Assembly: GCA_002077065.1 (NCBI GenBank)
Contig: NAJO01000025.1
Coordinates: forward strand, 124,001-188,000
Length of the DNA: 64,000 nucleotides
Origin: Cryoendolithus antarcticus
Taxonomy: Eukaryota > Ascomycota > Dothideomycetes > Cladosporiales > Cladosporiaceae
Direction of reading: 5' to 3'
The translations under genes and the position numbers were made by a program. The notes beneath the pieces are model-generated. The model had not been told where the DNA came from. It was given only the letters and a program-made list of their open reading frames with translations, and ran no database searches. The stretch's first letter is position 1. Each line of letters starts with the position of its first letter. Below are positions 47,781 to 58,494 of this stretch, piece after piece.

Positions 47781-48758
47781 GGATGTAACATCGCCGCGAT
47801 GTCATTGATATTCCCGAAGGACGCAATACCTCTCTGGGCAAGTAACGGGATCTCGGCGGCGAGCGAGGTCCTCAGGACAGACGCATCTGGTTTCGCCATC
47901 CAGCAGCCACGTACACCATACAAGCTCATAAATGGCCGACGCACGTTCCGACTGCCCACTATCACCGTTGCATGCGCATTTTGATAGCTGTCATGGCTTT
48001 TGAGGCGCTCCTCAATGCACTGTACGCGATTTGCGGACACGCGTTGCATAAATGTTAGGCTTCCACAGCCACCCCGTGCACGAGTGGCACTGATGTGTCG
48101 AGAACGCACTTGCACTTTCTGAAGGAGGTACACCCGAGGGTGTATCCAGTGTCAACGCAAGCATCCGCTGTCAGAGCAGCAAACCGCCTCGAAGGTTACT
48201 TGGTCCCACGAACCAAGTCCACATGGCCACTGCCGTGCGCCCATCAACAGCCATATTGCAGATACGTGTCAACCTCAAACACCAACAACAAAGGCGACGC
48301 AATTGCCTCAAGCAGGACTCAGGCACAAGGCTTGCGTCGTATCGATGCGGTGTCATGGAGTGAGTGGCGGTCCCGGTGTTCGTAAAGTACCAACGCAACA
48401 GTCATCATGCTGTGAGAACCTTGGGCAAACCGCGCTGGTGCGCCTCGTGGTACAAACCGTGAGCGGAAGTAGGTCGCAACGAACTTGATGTTGTGCAATG
48501 CTTCACTCGTAGAAGGGACACATGGGAGGTGGTATAAAGCAAGGCAAGCGAGCCTGCCTGATTGTTGACATAAACACAGCACAGAGTCCACACCTTCATC
48601 AAGTATTCCTATCTTCCAGTTTTGCATTTCCTCATCGTCCATACCTGCTCAACAGACTTGGTCTCCGTAGTACGCGGTCATCACCCAAAACTCAAGTACG
48701 ATCCCCGAAGCGCTGCAGTCAGCCTGGCACCAAGAACCTCCCTCGACAGAGCACCAGA
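47781..48758. other. Intergenic region
   Basis: Nearly 1 kb. Minus-strand frames overlap the end of the DUF3602 gene but are unrecognised. The right part is the promoter of the secreted Cys-rich gene. Confidence 0.45.
48533..48538 (+). promoter_or_regulatory. Putative TATA box
   Basis: TATAAA within GGTATAAAGCA, 221 bases before the start of the secreted Cys-rich protein; the same 11-base context occurs before the reductase at 41618. Confidence 0.4.
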
Positions 48759-49129
48759 ATGCAGCTCTCAACCCTCCTGCTCGCTCTCGTGACAACCACC
48801 TCCCTCGCCATCCCAGCCCCAGCCGCCATCCCCAAGCCCAAAAACGAGATCTCTACCCACCAGCCCTCCTTCCACTACAAGCTCGATCTACCCTCCACTT
48901 CCGAAGTCTCTCCTCTCGAACGCCGCCAGGAACGTTGCGATTGGGACCACACTTGTCTCCACCTGTTCACGCAATGTGTCAAGACTTGCAAACCGTTGAA
49001 GAATGGGGATTGGTAAGTCGTGTTCCTCGAAATGATGCTGGCGGATGAATGCTGATAACGTGTTGCAGTTTCGATGCGCAGTCTAGTCCGGCTTGCGAAG
49101 GGTGCAGTGTGGCTATTGCCGGATGTTGA
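48759..49129 (+). CDS. Small secreted Cys-rich protein, effector-like
   Basis: Exons 48759-49012 and 49069-49129 give 104 residues; the 56-base intron (GTAAGT ... TTGCAG) restores a Cys codon at the junction. The precursor has a signal peptide (MQLSTLLLALVTTTSLAIPAP), a pro-region, and a dibasic RR in LERRQERCDW near residue 60 that fits Kex2 cleavage. The predicted mature part of about 44 residues contains eight Cys (CDWDHTC, QCVKTC, CFDAQSSPACEGC and a final C), enough for four disulfides. Small, Cys-rich and Kex2-processed is the usual profile of a fungal effector or antimicrobial peptide. I recognise no known family and no activity should be assumed. Confidence 0.8.
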
Positions 49130-49325
49130 AGGGTGCTGAGCGAGCCAAGAGAAGATGGTTGACGTGTTGGGAAGGTGACTAGTCGATCCTCGTGATGGTG
49201 TTGGGTACCCGAGTATTCCTGGCGGTTGGATATTGGCCGCCGCGTATTTCGCGGGGTGGGCGGCCGGGCGGCCCTTGAGGGCTTCATGGAGACCTAGTAA
49301 GTTATCATGCAGCATCGTTAAGTAC

Positions 49326-50002
49326 TTAGTCGTACGCCGGTAGCTCTTCCTGATCCGGACGGTTTAGGTGGGTCGTCTCATGTTGTCGCTGACTTGGCAA
49401 CATCGCCTGCTTCATCCGTACAGCCTCGAGCCTCATATCAAGCTCATCGTGCATGTCAGTACCAGCCTGCGAGCGAAGCTGCTTCAGCTCTTCTTCCTCC
49501 CGTTCGAGAGCTCGCATTCGCATGCATTCTTCTTCCCAAAAGAACAGAAGCGAAACAGTCCTTCGAAGCGCAAAAGCTGGTAGGAAGGGCGTCTCCTTCA
49601 CGAAGTGTCGGTCGAACTTTGACGTGTCTACCGTAATCGCATCACTTAGACTGGGGCCGGCGACCCCTGGCGGAGGCGCGGGCAGAAGCAGTCCTGCTTT
49701 CGTGAGAGCTTCGTGTAGGCGTTCGGAGACGTCTGCCTTAGTCACGACGCGGGCTGCTACGAAGGCATCGGGTGCGAGGTAGGCTGGTCTGGCTTGGGTG
49801 AGCTGGTGCGAGACCAGCAGATCTCTCTCTGAAAGGCTGTCAGTGATTGCTGCCCGAGAAGTGAACATCTCTGCGAAGATGCTGTACCAACGGGACTGAT
49901 GTCAACGTTCGACATAGACGCCCAGGCAGATCGTGAGTGCCATGGAGTCAGGAAGTCAGCTACCCTATTCCCCACAGAGGACCGTCGTCGTTCGTTCGTC
50001 AT
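49326..50002 (-). CDS. Unknown protein with C-terminal coiled-coil segment
   Basis: Exons 50002-49964 (13 codons) and 49895-49326 give 202 residues. The 68-base intron was chosen because it joins MTNERRRSSVGNR to SRWYSIFAEMFTSRAAIT in phase and removes a frame conflict. Visible features are an N-terminal basic stretch, RARPAYLAPDAFVAARVVTKADVSERLHEALTKAG (helical), a Pro-rich hinge LLLPAPPPGVAGP, and a charged heptad-like run EEECMRMRALEREEEELKQL. No domain or location signal recognised. The start is less certain than the second exon. Confidence 0.5.
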
Positions 50003-50563
50003 GATGCTGGTTCGGAGTGGGCGTCAACTTAGATCTTCGCTAGGCCGATGCTCGTATTCATGTATGGAGGGAAGTAAGGTAAGGTCGAGAGCGTCGCATT
50101 GCACCCATCACGAGGCTGAAAGAAGGAAATGGCATGAGGGATATGATAGCACGCACAGCCAATCCTACGGTGTTCTGCTACTTTCGCGGCCGCGAAGGTA
50201 CCTCTTCGCGTGAGCTACTCGGCTGCTCGGCACCCTTTCGAGCACGTGGGCTACGTTGCAGCTCAGCAATGGCGATCAGTCGTTTGGTTGATGGCAATGT
50301 CTCAGACCGCCTTTCTTGACTATCTAGAACAGCATGTTAGACATCTGGAGGGAGGTGTGAAGACGTGCAGGACCCGGATTGTGGTTGCCAAGTGTTGCTT
50401 GGGTGATGAGATCGTGTTCGCATTCACAACACGCGCGTCATCGAGTAATAATCATCGTATGATGTAGCTCATTCGCCCATACACGCAGCAGACGTCGCCT
50501 TTCTTCACTGCATTCGCGGTCGAAACGAAAGTGCCCATTCCACTCGATCTGACGACAGCAATC
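50003..50563. other. Divergent intergenic region
   Basis: Between the unknown gene (minus) and the steroid-reductase-like gene (plus); no supported gene. Confidence 0.5.
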
Positions 50564-51716
50564 ATGCTTCTCCCTCCAGTCATCGGCACGGCGATACCAG
50601 TAGTCAAGACACTGTCCGAGTGTGCTTCGTACTCGCGCACAATCGAGCCATACCTCCCTCAACTCTACAGTCTTCCTGAGCAGATCTGGACACACATTGC
50701 GGATCCTGTGGCCTTGAGGAACATCTATGTCGCGACCAATCCAGTCATTTCCGGTCTAGCGTTCTCCATTGCGCTCTTCCCCATCTTCCTCGTTGTCTCG
50801 GAAGTCAACCGCAATTGGAGTCAAGTCGATCGAGTATGGAGCATACTACCAACGCTGTACCATATTCACTATGCTGTGTGGGGACGGATGAGCGGGCTGA
50901 ATACCGACAAAGTCGACAAGATCTTGCTCTTCAGCTTGCTGTGGACGACGCGGTTGACGTACAACTACTGGCGAAGGGGAGGGTACCAGATCGGAAGTGA
51001 GGACTACAGATGGAACTTGATCAAAGGGTGGATTGGAACGCCAGCATTCTTCGTGCTGAATGTGCTCTTCACGTCGAGCATTCAGAGCGTACGTTATGTT
51101 CTCATTCTATGACAAGCGCCACGCTCTCAGGCTGACATTCCACTAGGTACTTCTCTTTGCGGTCACGACACCAACCTACCTCATGCTTTTGTCTTCGCGC
51201 CTCGAGCCCCGATTCACTCCTCTCGAGCTCACACTTTCTCGCGCCTTGATCCCTCTGATCGCCCTCGAGTGGTACGCGGATGGCCAGCAATGGGCCTTCC
51301 ATGAGGCAAAAGCAACCTACAGGAAGACAGCGAAGGTTCCGCAGGGTTACACTCGCGCTCAGCTAGAACGCGGCTTCAACACCACTGGCATGTTCAAGTA
51401 TTCCAGGCACCCGAACTTCGCTGCAGAGCAGTCGATCTGGGTGCTGCTGTACGTGATCGGGGCGCTCGTGACTGGCGAGTGGTTCAATTGGACAGCATTT
51501 GGCATGATCCAATACCTTGGTGTGTTCGCAGGGAGCACGCCGTTGACCGAGTGGATTTCAGCGGGCAAGTATCCGGAGTACAAGATCTACCAGAAGAGGG
51601 TCGGGAAGTTCTTGCCTTGGCCGTTTGGAAAGGGCTGGGATGAGAAGGAGATGGAAGTGCTTGGGCCCAAGGTCACCGAGGAGGCGAGGAAGGAGAAAGC
51701 GAAGAAGGGGCAGTAG
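50564..51716 (+). CDS. DUF1295 / steroid 5-alpha-reductase-like membrane protein
   Basis: Exons 50564-51088 and 51147-51716 give 364 residues; the 58-base intron joins SSIQS to VLLFAVTTPTYLML in phase 0. Several membrane helices are evident (NPVISGLAFSIALFPIFLVV, LLFSLLWTTRLTYNYWRRGGY, GTPAFFVLNVLFTS, IWVLLYVIGALVTG). The C-terminal family motifs GFNTTGMFKYSRHPNFAAEQSIW and PLTEWISAGKYPEYKIYQKRVGKFLP match the DUF1295 branch of steroid/isoprenylcysteine-methyltransferase-like enzymes, and WQDRVWSILPTLY-type NRNWSQVDRVWSILP is also typical. Substrate unknown; ER location likely. The start at 50564 (MLLPPVIG) is the first ATG of the frame. Confidence 0.88.
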
Positions 51717-52999
51717 TGATAGTGTGCAGTCGCGCAATCTTCAAGCTCTGCGAGGCTCGGGCACACTTCAGGGGGTACTGATAAAGCTACACGTCGTCGC
51801 TGATTCGAATGGCCTTCTTTGTGCCAGGCCCGTGTTGTGGATACGTCGCTCCTTCCTTCTGGATGACATCGCGCTTCTTCCTTCTCACTTGCAAGATTCA
51901 CCTTACCTTGACCTCATTTCTTCTCTGCTCACGCGCCAAATAATATACCTCACCTCGCCGTGGTTGACAGCACACTCCACCAATCTCCAATGTGAGGCAC
52001 AGAGTGCACGGATGCGTCAAGCTGCGAAATCATCACTAAATTCGCGTGCTTACACCAGCATCTCGGACAATTGGTGACTCCGCGCTAATGTACTGGATCC
52101 TGGCCCAGGAATCGCTCCGAGTTGACGACTTCCCGGGGAGAATCCAATGCAAACACCTTCGTAGATCAGCATGACCTGGCCACACTTGATGTAGATTAGC
52201 GCTGGTCGAAGCCCACGGCAATTCCAACCTGTATCTGTGGCGTTACCGGATGTTTCAGCATTCATCGTCGGGCAGGAACTTCGCTGGAGAACGGACGAGA
52301 GGGCGAGCACTGTTCTAGGATCTGAAACGAACGCACAGTCATGACTATGCTCCCTGAACTTGATCTGTGTTAATCACGGGGACATCCACTGCAGGTTGCT
52401 GACCTACACGGTCTCCACAAGTGGAGCGACATTGTAGCGGGGTCTACCTCCGCCGTGTCACTGCGCACCTAGACTGCCAAGTCGCCGTAGGGCTTTGGGG
52501 CCACCTGGGCTTATTTCGTGTATCTGACCTGGGATGCCTACAGGATCCTTTGTGCAATAGAGGCTATGGCCCGGAGAGTAAGCTTGAGACGTGTGGACGA
52601 ATGGATCAGTACGACGGCAGCTGGTCCGACAACGACCAGGTAAGTGGCGTCAACGGCTTGGCTCGCTGCATCCACCTCGTGGCAGCCCTGCTTCTAGGGC
52701 TTCGCTGGTGGAGCAGCAAAAGTGAGCGCACCCGCAGCATCCGTGAACTCCCCGCGAATAAGACTCGACCTCGGTGGTGATCTTTGCCATTCAGCATCGC
52801 ATAGTACTGTTCAGTCCGCGTGCATCTTGTGGCCATAGCGGCCACAGTATGCCAGACTCTCGGAACCAGGTATTAATGGTCACTAAATTCGTAACTCCTA
52901 TGATGTACCCTCGTCCAGAATGAAGAGCACCCGGGGAAAGCTCTAGAGGGATTCGATCTATGTTTGTGGGGACAGTCTGTTCCGTAGGACTGCATCAGC
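51717..52999. other. Long upstream region of the Zn2Cys6 regulator
   Basis: About 1.3 kb without a gene I can support. Small frames show no domain or topology. A long regulated promoter or 5' leader of the following transcription factor is the simplest explanation. Confidence 0.5.
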
Positions 53000-55900
53000 A
53001 TGTCGCACGACTATCACACCAATGCTGCGGCCGCAAGCATGCTAGCATTGGGCGACCTCGGAAACACACCGTCGTACAGCGGTAGTGGCAGCCAGGCTGG
53101 TAGCGAGTACAGCTTCCCGAACCCGAACAGCCCGAGTATAGATATGCTCTTGAACAACGGTGCTGCCACGAGCATCCCAAACCGATTTACGACGCAAAGC
53201 TTGCCAGATCACAGGTCCAATCTTCCAGCTCACAACTATGGCGGCGCATACGAAACGTCCTCGAGTAATGCTGGTCTCGACACACTCCATACACATAGCG
53301 AGCCACTTCTTCCCTTGCAGGATGGCATGTCAACGAATCTGCAGCATCGCCACCGACACAGCTTGAGCAGTCAGGCGCCCTCGACAACCTATGAGCGGCA
53401 TCATAGTCTCGGCGGCCAGGGATACGACGAAGGAAGTCAGGCTGGGCAGGCGCATCAGCTTGCTGACGGCTACGGAATGGACTCGCTTCGAAGCAACAGC
53501 AATGAGACACTCACATCGCAACCGCAGGGAGAACGGCCTGATGAAAATCTGCCTGCTCCGACGTGGAGCGAGCTCAAGACAAAAGCAGGCAAGGAGCGCA
53601 AGAGACTTCCCTTGGCATGTATTGCATGTCGGAGGAAGAAGATACGATGTTCGGGAGAGAAGCCCGCTTGCAAACACTGCCTTCGATCGCGAATACCATG
53701 CGTGTACAAAGTGACGACAAGGAAGGCGGCTCCGCGAACGGACTATATGGCGATGTTGGACAAGCGATTGAAGCGGATGGAGGATCGCGTGATCAAGATC
53801 ATACCCAAGGAAGACCAGGCGAGGATCTCGAGCACTGGGCGCTCGAACGTGAAACCGCCGCTGCCGCCAGCTCTGCCAAAGCCTGCAAGCGGATCAAAGA
53901 AGCGCGGTGCAGATACAGCCTTCATTGGGGAGTTGGACGAGTGGGCTGGTACAGAGTGCAAGCCCACAGAAAGGAGGCAGGAAGCTCAAGCAGAAGCTGC
54001 GAGGAGTCCGATACGCCCGATCGAAGCAGATGAGCATGATTTGCTTCATGAAGGTGCGGACCACTTGCCACCGAAGGACATACAACAGCACTTGTCCGAA
54101 GTCTTCTTCGAGAACGTCTACGGTCAGAGCTACCATCTCCTACACAAGCCCAGCTTTATGCGAAAGTTGGCGCTGGGTCAAGTGCCGCCTGTGCTTATGC
54201 TAGCGGTGTGCGCTGTGTCCGCGCGGTACTCGACACATCCACGATTGCGGAAAGAGCCAGCGTTTCTGCGCGGCGAAGAGTGGGCCAAGCCAGCCAGAGA
54301 GATCTCACTGAAACGATACGACACACCCAACATCACCGTACTGATTGTGTTCCTCATTCTTGGCCTCCATGAGTTCGGCACATGCCAAGGCGGACGGAGT
54401 TGGATGTTTGGCGGCATGGCACAGCGGATGGCCTACGCTTTGCAACTACACCAGGACCTGGACCACGATCCGAAGAGATCTGCAGGTGACGGCAGCAGTG
54501 AGCTCACATTCACAGACCGCGAGATTCGGCGTCGAACAATGTGGTCATGCTTTCTGATGGACCGCTTTAGCTCGTCCGGGACAGACAGACCCCTCTTCGT
54601 CGCACCGAACCACATTCACGCGCAGCTGCCGATCAAAGAGCGACTGTTCCAGCTGGAGATCACTGGCCCGACGGAAGATCTGCACGGTAGTGTGCCGAAT
54701 CCTGTCGATCCGGAGACTGGCCAAGTCGTCGATGCGAAGGAGAATATGGGAGTAGCAGCCTATACTATTCGCCTAGTCGCGATCTGGGGCGATCTCATCA
54801 GCTACATGAACTTCGGTGGGAAGCAGCGCGAAGCACTACCAATGTGGAGCGAAGACTCGACATATCAGAAGCTCAAGAAAGCTACCGCCGACATCATGGA
54901 GTCTCTCCCATCATTTCTCGAATACACTCCAGAGAACTTGGCAACATACGTGAGCGATCGGCTTGCGAATCAGTTCATCTTCATGCACATCATTCACAAC
55001 CAGATCATTCTGTTCGTGAATCGCTTCGCACTATCAACACCAGGCACCAGAGCGGCATTGCCGAAGGATATGCCAGAGAGTTTCATCTCAGAATCGGCAC
55101 AAGCAGCACAGAACGCAGCGAACACCATCTCAGCGCTGGTAAAGGAGGGCCAAGATCATATGGTTGTGGCACCTTTCGCAGGTTATGCCGCATTCTTGTC
55201 GAGTACCGTGCATATCAATGGAGCCTTCTCGCGAGACCCAGCACTACAGGCATCGTCAAAACAGAACTTGGCATGGAACGTGAAGTATCTTACAATGATG
55301 AAGCAATACTGGGGCATGTTCCATTTCATGACCGAGAATCTTCGAGACCTGTACCGCAAGCACGCAGATGCTGCGAGGTCTGGCGCTACTACGAGAGCTG
55401 GCAAGGAGGGTGAGGTGATCTTCCAGTATGGCGACTGGTTTGACCGATATCCGCATGGTGTGAGCGGCACAGACTACGAGGAACCACTCACCGAAATCAA
55501 GAAAGACCCCGGCGCGGATGCTGTGCTTGGCCAACAAAGCGATCTTCAGACCGTGGAGGAATTCTTCTCGAAGCTCAGCCCGCCCAGCAGAGCGGCCGCA
55601 CAAACGCAAGTAAAGTCACGCAAAGCTGCAAAGAAGTCCCGATCTAAGTCGGAGAGCAAGGGAGCTCTCGACGCGAAATCACAGAATCTGGACTCGGCCA
55701 CTCAAGGGCAAGATATACTGCAGCAACAGCAAGCACTCGCGATGCAGCTGTCCGACAACGCTATGAGTGACCACGGCCTACCAGACAGCATGGCATTTCC
55801 CCAGCAGCCACAAGCCTTTCCTGCAAATCCCTATCAAGCGGCAAACCCATTGTATATGCTTCCGCAACAAGGCGTTATGTCACAGCTCGACCGCCAGATG

Positions 55901-56257
55901 GTGCTAAGCTCCTACGCTGGCATCGACCCGAATGCGCCTATGCTCGATTCGCATCAACAGAGCAATCTGGAGTTCGACTTCAGTAATATGGCCGCCAACA
56001 ACAGTAATGGGCAAGGCCAATATTGGGGCGATCCGAGCTCGGCGTGGTTTATGCCCTTTAACATGGAGCCGCCCACCATGGCTGAGGATGGGAATCTGTT
56101 CAATGCTGGCGGCTTTGACTGGAATAATGGGTTTGGGGAGTTTGGGCCCCTACCGTCTACAGGCTTGACGCCACGGCCAGGATTGGACACTGGGCAAGGT
56201 GCTTCCAGCGATGGGATGATGGATGGTCTGGACGGGTTGGGCAGATCTATGTCGTGA
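53000..56257 (+). CDS. Zn(II)2Cys6 fungal-specific transcription factor
   Basis: Large intronless regulator of 1085 residues. The N-terminal 190 residues are Ser/Gln/Asn-rich. The binuclear zinc cluster at about 207-234 reads CIACRRKKIRCSGEKPACKHCLRSRIPC with the six-Cys spacing of the Gal4 class, followed by a linker and a short coiled region (LDKRLKRMEDRVIKIIPK) likely for dimerisation. A Fungal_trans middle domain starts near residue 365: FFENVYGQSYHLLHKPSFMRKL, LALGQVPPVLMLAVCAVSARYS, RRRTMWSCFLMDRFSSSG. The C-terminus is Gln/Met/Asn-rich with DxDFSNM acidic-aromatic patches suited to activation. Target pathway cannot be told from sequence. Intronless structure over 3.2 kb is a little unusual but the frame is uninterrupted. 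Confidence 0.93.
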   Translation: MSHDYHTNAAAASMLALGDLGNTPSYSGSGSQAGSEYSFPNPNSPSIDMLLNNGAATSIPNRFTTQSLPDHRSNLPAHNYGGAYETSSSNAGLDTLHTHSEPLLPLQDGMSTNLQHRHRHSLSSQAPSTTYERHHSLGGQGYDEGSQAGQAHQLADGYGMDSLRSNSNETLTSQPQGERPDENLPAPTWSELKTKAGKERKRLPLACIACRRKKIRCSGEKPACKHCLRSRIPCVYKVTTRKAAPRTDYMAMLDKRLKRMEDRVIKIIPKEDQARISSTGRSNVKPPLPPALPKPASGSKKRGADTAFIGELDEWAGTECKPTERRQEAQAEAARSPIRPIEADEHDLLHEGADHLPPKDIQQHLSEVFFENVYGQSYHLLHKPSFMRKLALGQVPPVLMLAVCAVSARYSTHPRLRKEPAFLRGEEWAKPAREISLKRYDTPNITVLIVFLILGLHEFGTCQGGRSWMFGGMAQRMAYALQLHQDLDHDPKRSAGDGSSELTFTDREIRRRTMWSCFLMDRFSSSGTDRPLFVAPNHIHAQLPIKERLFQLEITGPTEDLHGSVPNPVDPETGQVVDAKENMGVAAYTIRLVAIWGDLISYMNFGGKQREALPMWSEDSTYQKLKKATADIMESLPSFLEYTPENLATYVSDRLANQFIFMHIIHNQIILFVNRFALSTPGTRAALPKDMPESFISESAQAAQNAANTISALVKEGQDHMVVAPFAGYAAFLSSTVHINGAFSRDPALQASSKQNLAWNVKYLTMMKQYWGMFHFMTENLRDLYRKHADAARSGATTRAGKEGEVIFQYGDWFDRYPHGVSGTDYEEPLTEIKKDPGADAVLGQQSDLQTVEEFFSKLSPPSRAAAQTQVKSRKAAKKSRSKSESKGALDAKSQNLDSATQGQDILQQQQALAMQLSDNAMSDHGLPDSMAFPQQPQAFPANPYQAANPLYMLPQQGVMSQLDRQMVLSSYAGIDPNAPMLDSHQQSNLEFDFSNMAANNSNGQGQYWGDPSSAWFMPFNMEPPTMAEDGNLFNAGGFDWNNGFGEFGPLPSTGLTPRPGLDTGQGASSDGMMDGLDGLGRSMS

Positions 56258-56538
56258 TACAAATGAACTCCTCAGTGGCCTTCGTGTCCTGGACATCTGA
56301 CCGCGACCCCGTATTCCGTCCCTCTCCATACTTCACGCCTTTGATCGAGATCGCAGTTTAGACTTGCTAGCGTCGATCTGCTCCCCACAATGTCTCTAAT
56401 GTCATCATGTTGCGCAAGGAACTGTGAGCTCCCAGCCATGCACACCAATGCCTCTTGATGCATTGACATTATGTACACCAACGTAAGTCTCTTCCCCTCC
56501 ACTCTTCGTCTCGCATCACTCTCCCATCGAAGCCCATC

Positions 56539-58494
56539 ATGCCCACCCCCCGTGTAATCTACTGGTTCCGCACCGACCTCCGCCTCCACGACTCCCCCGC
56601 CCTCAAAGCAGCCCTAGACCTTTCCCCCGAAGTGCTCTTCCCGATCTGGTGTTGGGACAGCCACTACGTCTACCGCGCTCGCTGCGGCGTGAATCGCTGG
56701 CAATTCCTGCTAGACTGCATGAACGATGTCTCCGCCAGCATCACGAAGCTCAACAAGAAGAGCCAATTATATGTTTTACGCGAGCCGGCTGTAACGATTC
56801 TGCCGAAGCTGTTCAAGGCTTGGGGGATCACGCATTTGGTGTATGAGAAGGACACGGATGCTTATGCTAGGGAGCGGGATGTGGAGGTTCGAAGGCTGGC
56901 TAAGGAGGCAGGGGTGGAGGTTGTAGAAAGGATGGGACGGACGCTTTGGGATCCTGATGAGCTGGTAAAGGCAAATGGGGGAAAGCCTACGATGAGCATG
57001 TCGCAGGTGCAGCATGCTGGCGCGAAGGTCGGGGAGATACAGGCGGTGGTCGAGACGCCTACCTCGTTGCCAGATCCTGGGGACTTGCATCTGAAGAAGC
57101 TGGAGCAACAGAGGCCAGAGGTAGAGCCAGATATCAATAGTCAGTATCGTGAGCAGGACGAACGATCGTATGATCAAGGTTTGGCTGGACCGAAGAAGGA
57201 CTTCGCGCCGCCTACGCTGGAGGAGCTGGGCATGCCAGCTGCCACGACCCCGATCAAAGGCGGCGAGACAGTAATCTGGAAGCGCCTCCACGAGGAGATA
57301 TTCGCAGATGAAGACTACACAGGCACCTTTGCGAAACCCAACACCTCACCCGCAGCCTTCGACCCGCAGTCAACCTGCCTCACATCGCCTTACCTGCACT
57401 TCGGCGCGCTGAGCGTCCGCTACATGTACCACAAGACCGAAGAGATCGTCGAGCGTCGCAAGAAAGCGAAAAAAGCCGTCTCCGAGCCTCCAACATCTCT
57501 CACAGGCCAGCTGCTGTTCAGAGACATGTACTTCGCCGCCCAAGCCGCGCTAGGCTACGCCTTCGGTCAAACGTACAACAACCCTAGCTGCCGTTTCATA
57601 CCCTGGCATCTCCCTAGCAAAGTCTCAACCTCCTCTAAGCTCATCACAGGCTCTTACGAGATTGACTCTGAGGAAGCTGAGGTCCAGTTCCGCCGGTGGC
57701 GAAATGGCACCACGGGCTTCCCCTGGATCGACGCCATAATGCGGCAACTAAAGCAAGAAGGCTGGATCCACCACCTTGCCCGCCACGCTGTGGCCTGCTT
57801 CCTTACCCGCGGCGGCGCTTACATATCTTGGGAGCGCGGCGCGGAAGTCTTTGAAGAATGGCTCGTCGACCACGAAGCGGCGTGTAATATCGGGAACTGG
57901 CAGTGGCTGAGCTGCAGTGCTTTCTACGCACAGTTTTACCGGTGTTACAGTCCCGTCGCCTTCGGTAAAAAGTGGGATCCCGAAGGCGGTTATGTGCGGA
58001 GGTATGTGCCGGAGCTCAAGGACATGCCGAAGAAATATATCTACGAGCCCTGGAAGGCGCCCTTGGTGGACCAGAAGAAGGCTGCGGTGAGGGTTGATGG
58101 GGATGGGAGTGAGGAGGAGAAGGACGGTGTGAAGTTGTACCCGAAGCCTATGTTAGACTTCAACAAGCAGAGGGAGGTTTGTATTGAGGGGTTGAAGACC
58201 GCGTATAGAGTCAAGCTGTACGGCAACTCGCGTCAGGTGCTTGATGGGACGTGGAAGGAGCTTTTCGATGATACTGCTGAGGGGCCGACCGAGGGGAAGA
58301 TGGGTGGGCCTGGGGGGCTGGATACGTGGGATGATGCTGAAGGTTTCGGGCATGATGAAGATGATGGAGAGGGGGAGCAGCCGGTGAAGAAGGAGAAGAA
58401 GCCTGCTGCGAGCAGTCCGAAGGCGACTAGGGGCCATAAGAGGGAGAGAAGCCAAGGGACGCTCGATGGCGCGTTCAAGAAGAAGGCAAAGTGA
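56539..58494 (+). CDS. Animal-type cryptochrome / (6-4) photolyase
   Basis: FAD blue-light enzyme, probably repairing (6-4) photoproducts, with possible cryptochrome signalling. Intronless, 651 residues. The N-terminal photolyase domain begins VIYWFRTDLRLHDSPALKAAL. The FAD domain contains TGFPWIDAIMRQLKQEGWIHHLARHAVACFLTRGG, with the (6-4)-type His pair at about 412 and 416, and NIGNWQWLSCSAFYAQFYRCYSPVAFGKKWDPEGGYVRRYVPEL, where Asn450 sits beside the flavin. The closest class I know is the PHL1/(6-4) group in Dothideomycetes. The usual TRGD is TRGG here. Unlike short photolyases there is an insertion around residues 170-240 and a basic C-terminal tail with nuclear-import-like KKEKKPAASSPKATRGHKRE and QGTLDGAFKKK at the end. 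Confidence 0.92.
   Translation: MPTPRVIYWFRTDLRLHDSPALKAALDLSPEVLFPIWCWDSHYVYRARCGVNRWQFLLDCMNDVSASITKLNKKSQLYVLREPAVTILPKLFKAWGITHLVYEKDTDAYARERDVEVRRLAKEAGVEVVERMGRTLWDPDELVKANGGKPTMSMSQVQHAGAKVGEIQAVVETPTSLPDPGDLHLKKLEQQRPEVEPDINSQYREQDERSYDQGLAGPKKDFAPPTLEELGMPAATTPIKGGETVIWKRLHEEIFADEDYTGTFAKPNTSPAAFDPQSTCLTSPYLHFGALSVRYMYHKTEEIVERRKKAKKAVSEPPTSLTGQLLFRDMYFAAQAALGYAFGQTYNNPSCRFIPWHLPSKVSTSSKLITGSYEIDSEEAEVQFRRWRNGTTGFPWIDAIMRQLKQEGWIHHLARHAVACFLTRGGAYISWERGAEVFEEWLVDHEAACNIGNWQWLSCSAFYAQFYRCYSPVAFGKKWDPEGGYVRRYVPELKDMPKKYIYEPWKAPLVDQKKAAVRVDGDGSEEEKDGVKLYPKPMLDFNKQREVCIEGLKTAYRVKLYGNSRQVLDGTWKELFDDTAEGPTEGKMGGPGGLDTWDDAEGFGHDEDDGEGEQPVKKEKKPAASSPKATRGHKRERSQGTLDGAFKKKAK

Noticed and set aside
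47660..48133. 157-codon minus-strand ORF
   Set aside because: Overlaps the 3' part of the DUF3602 gene and shows no family features.
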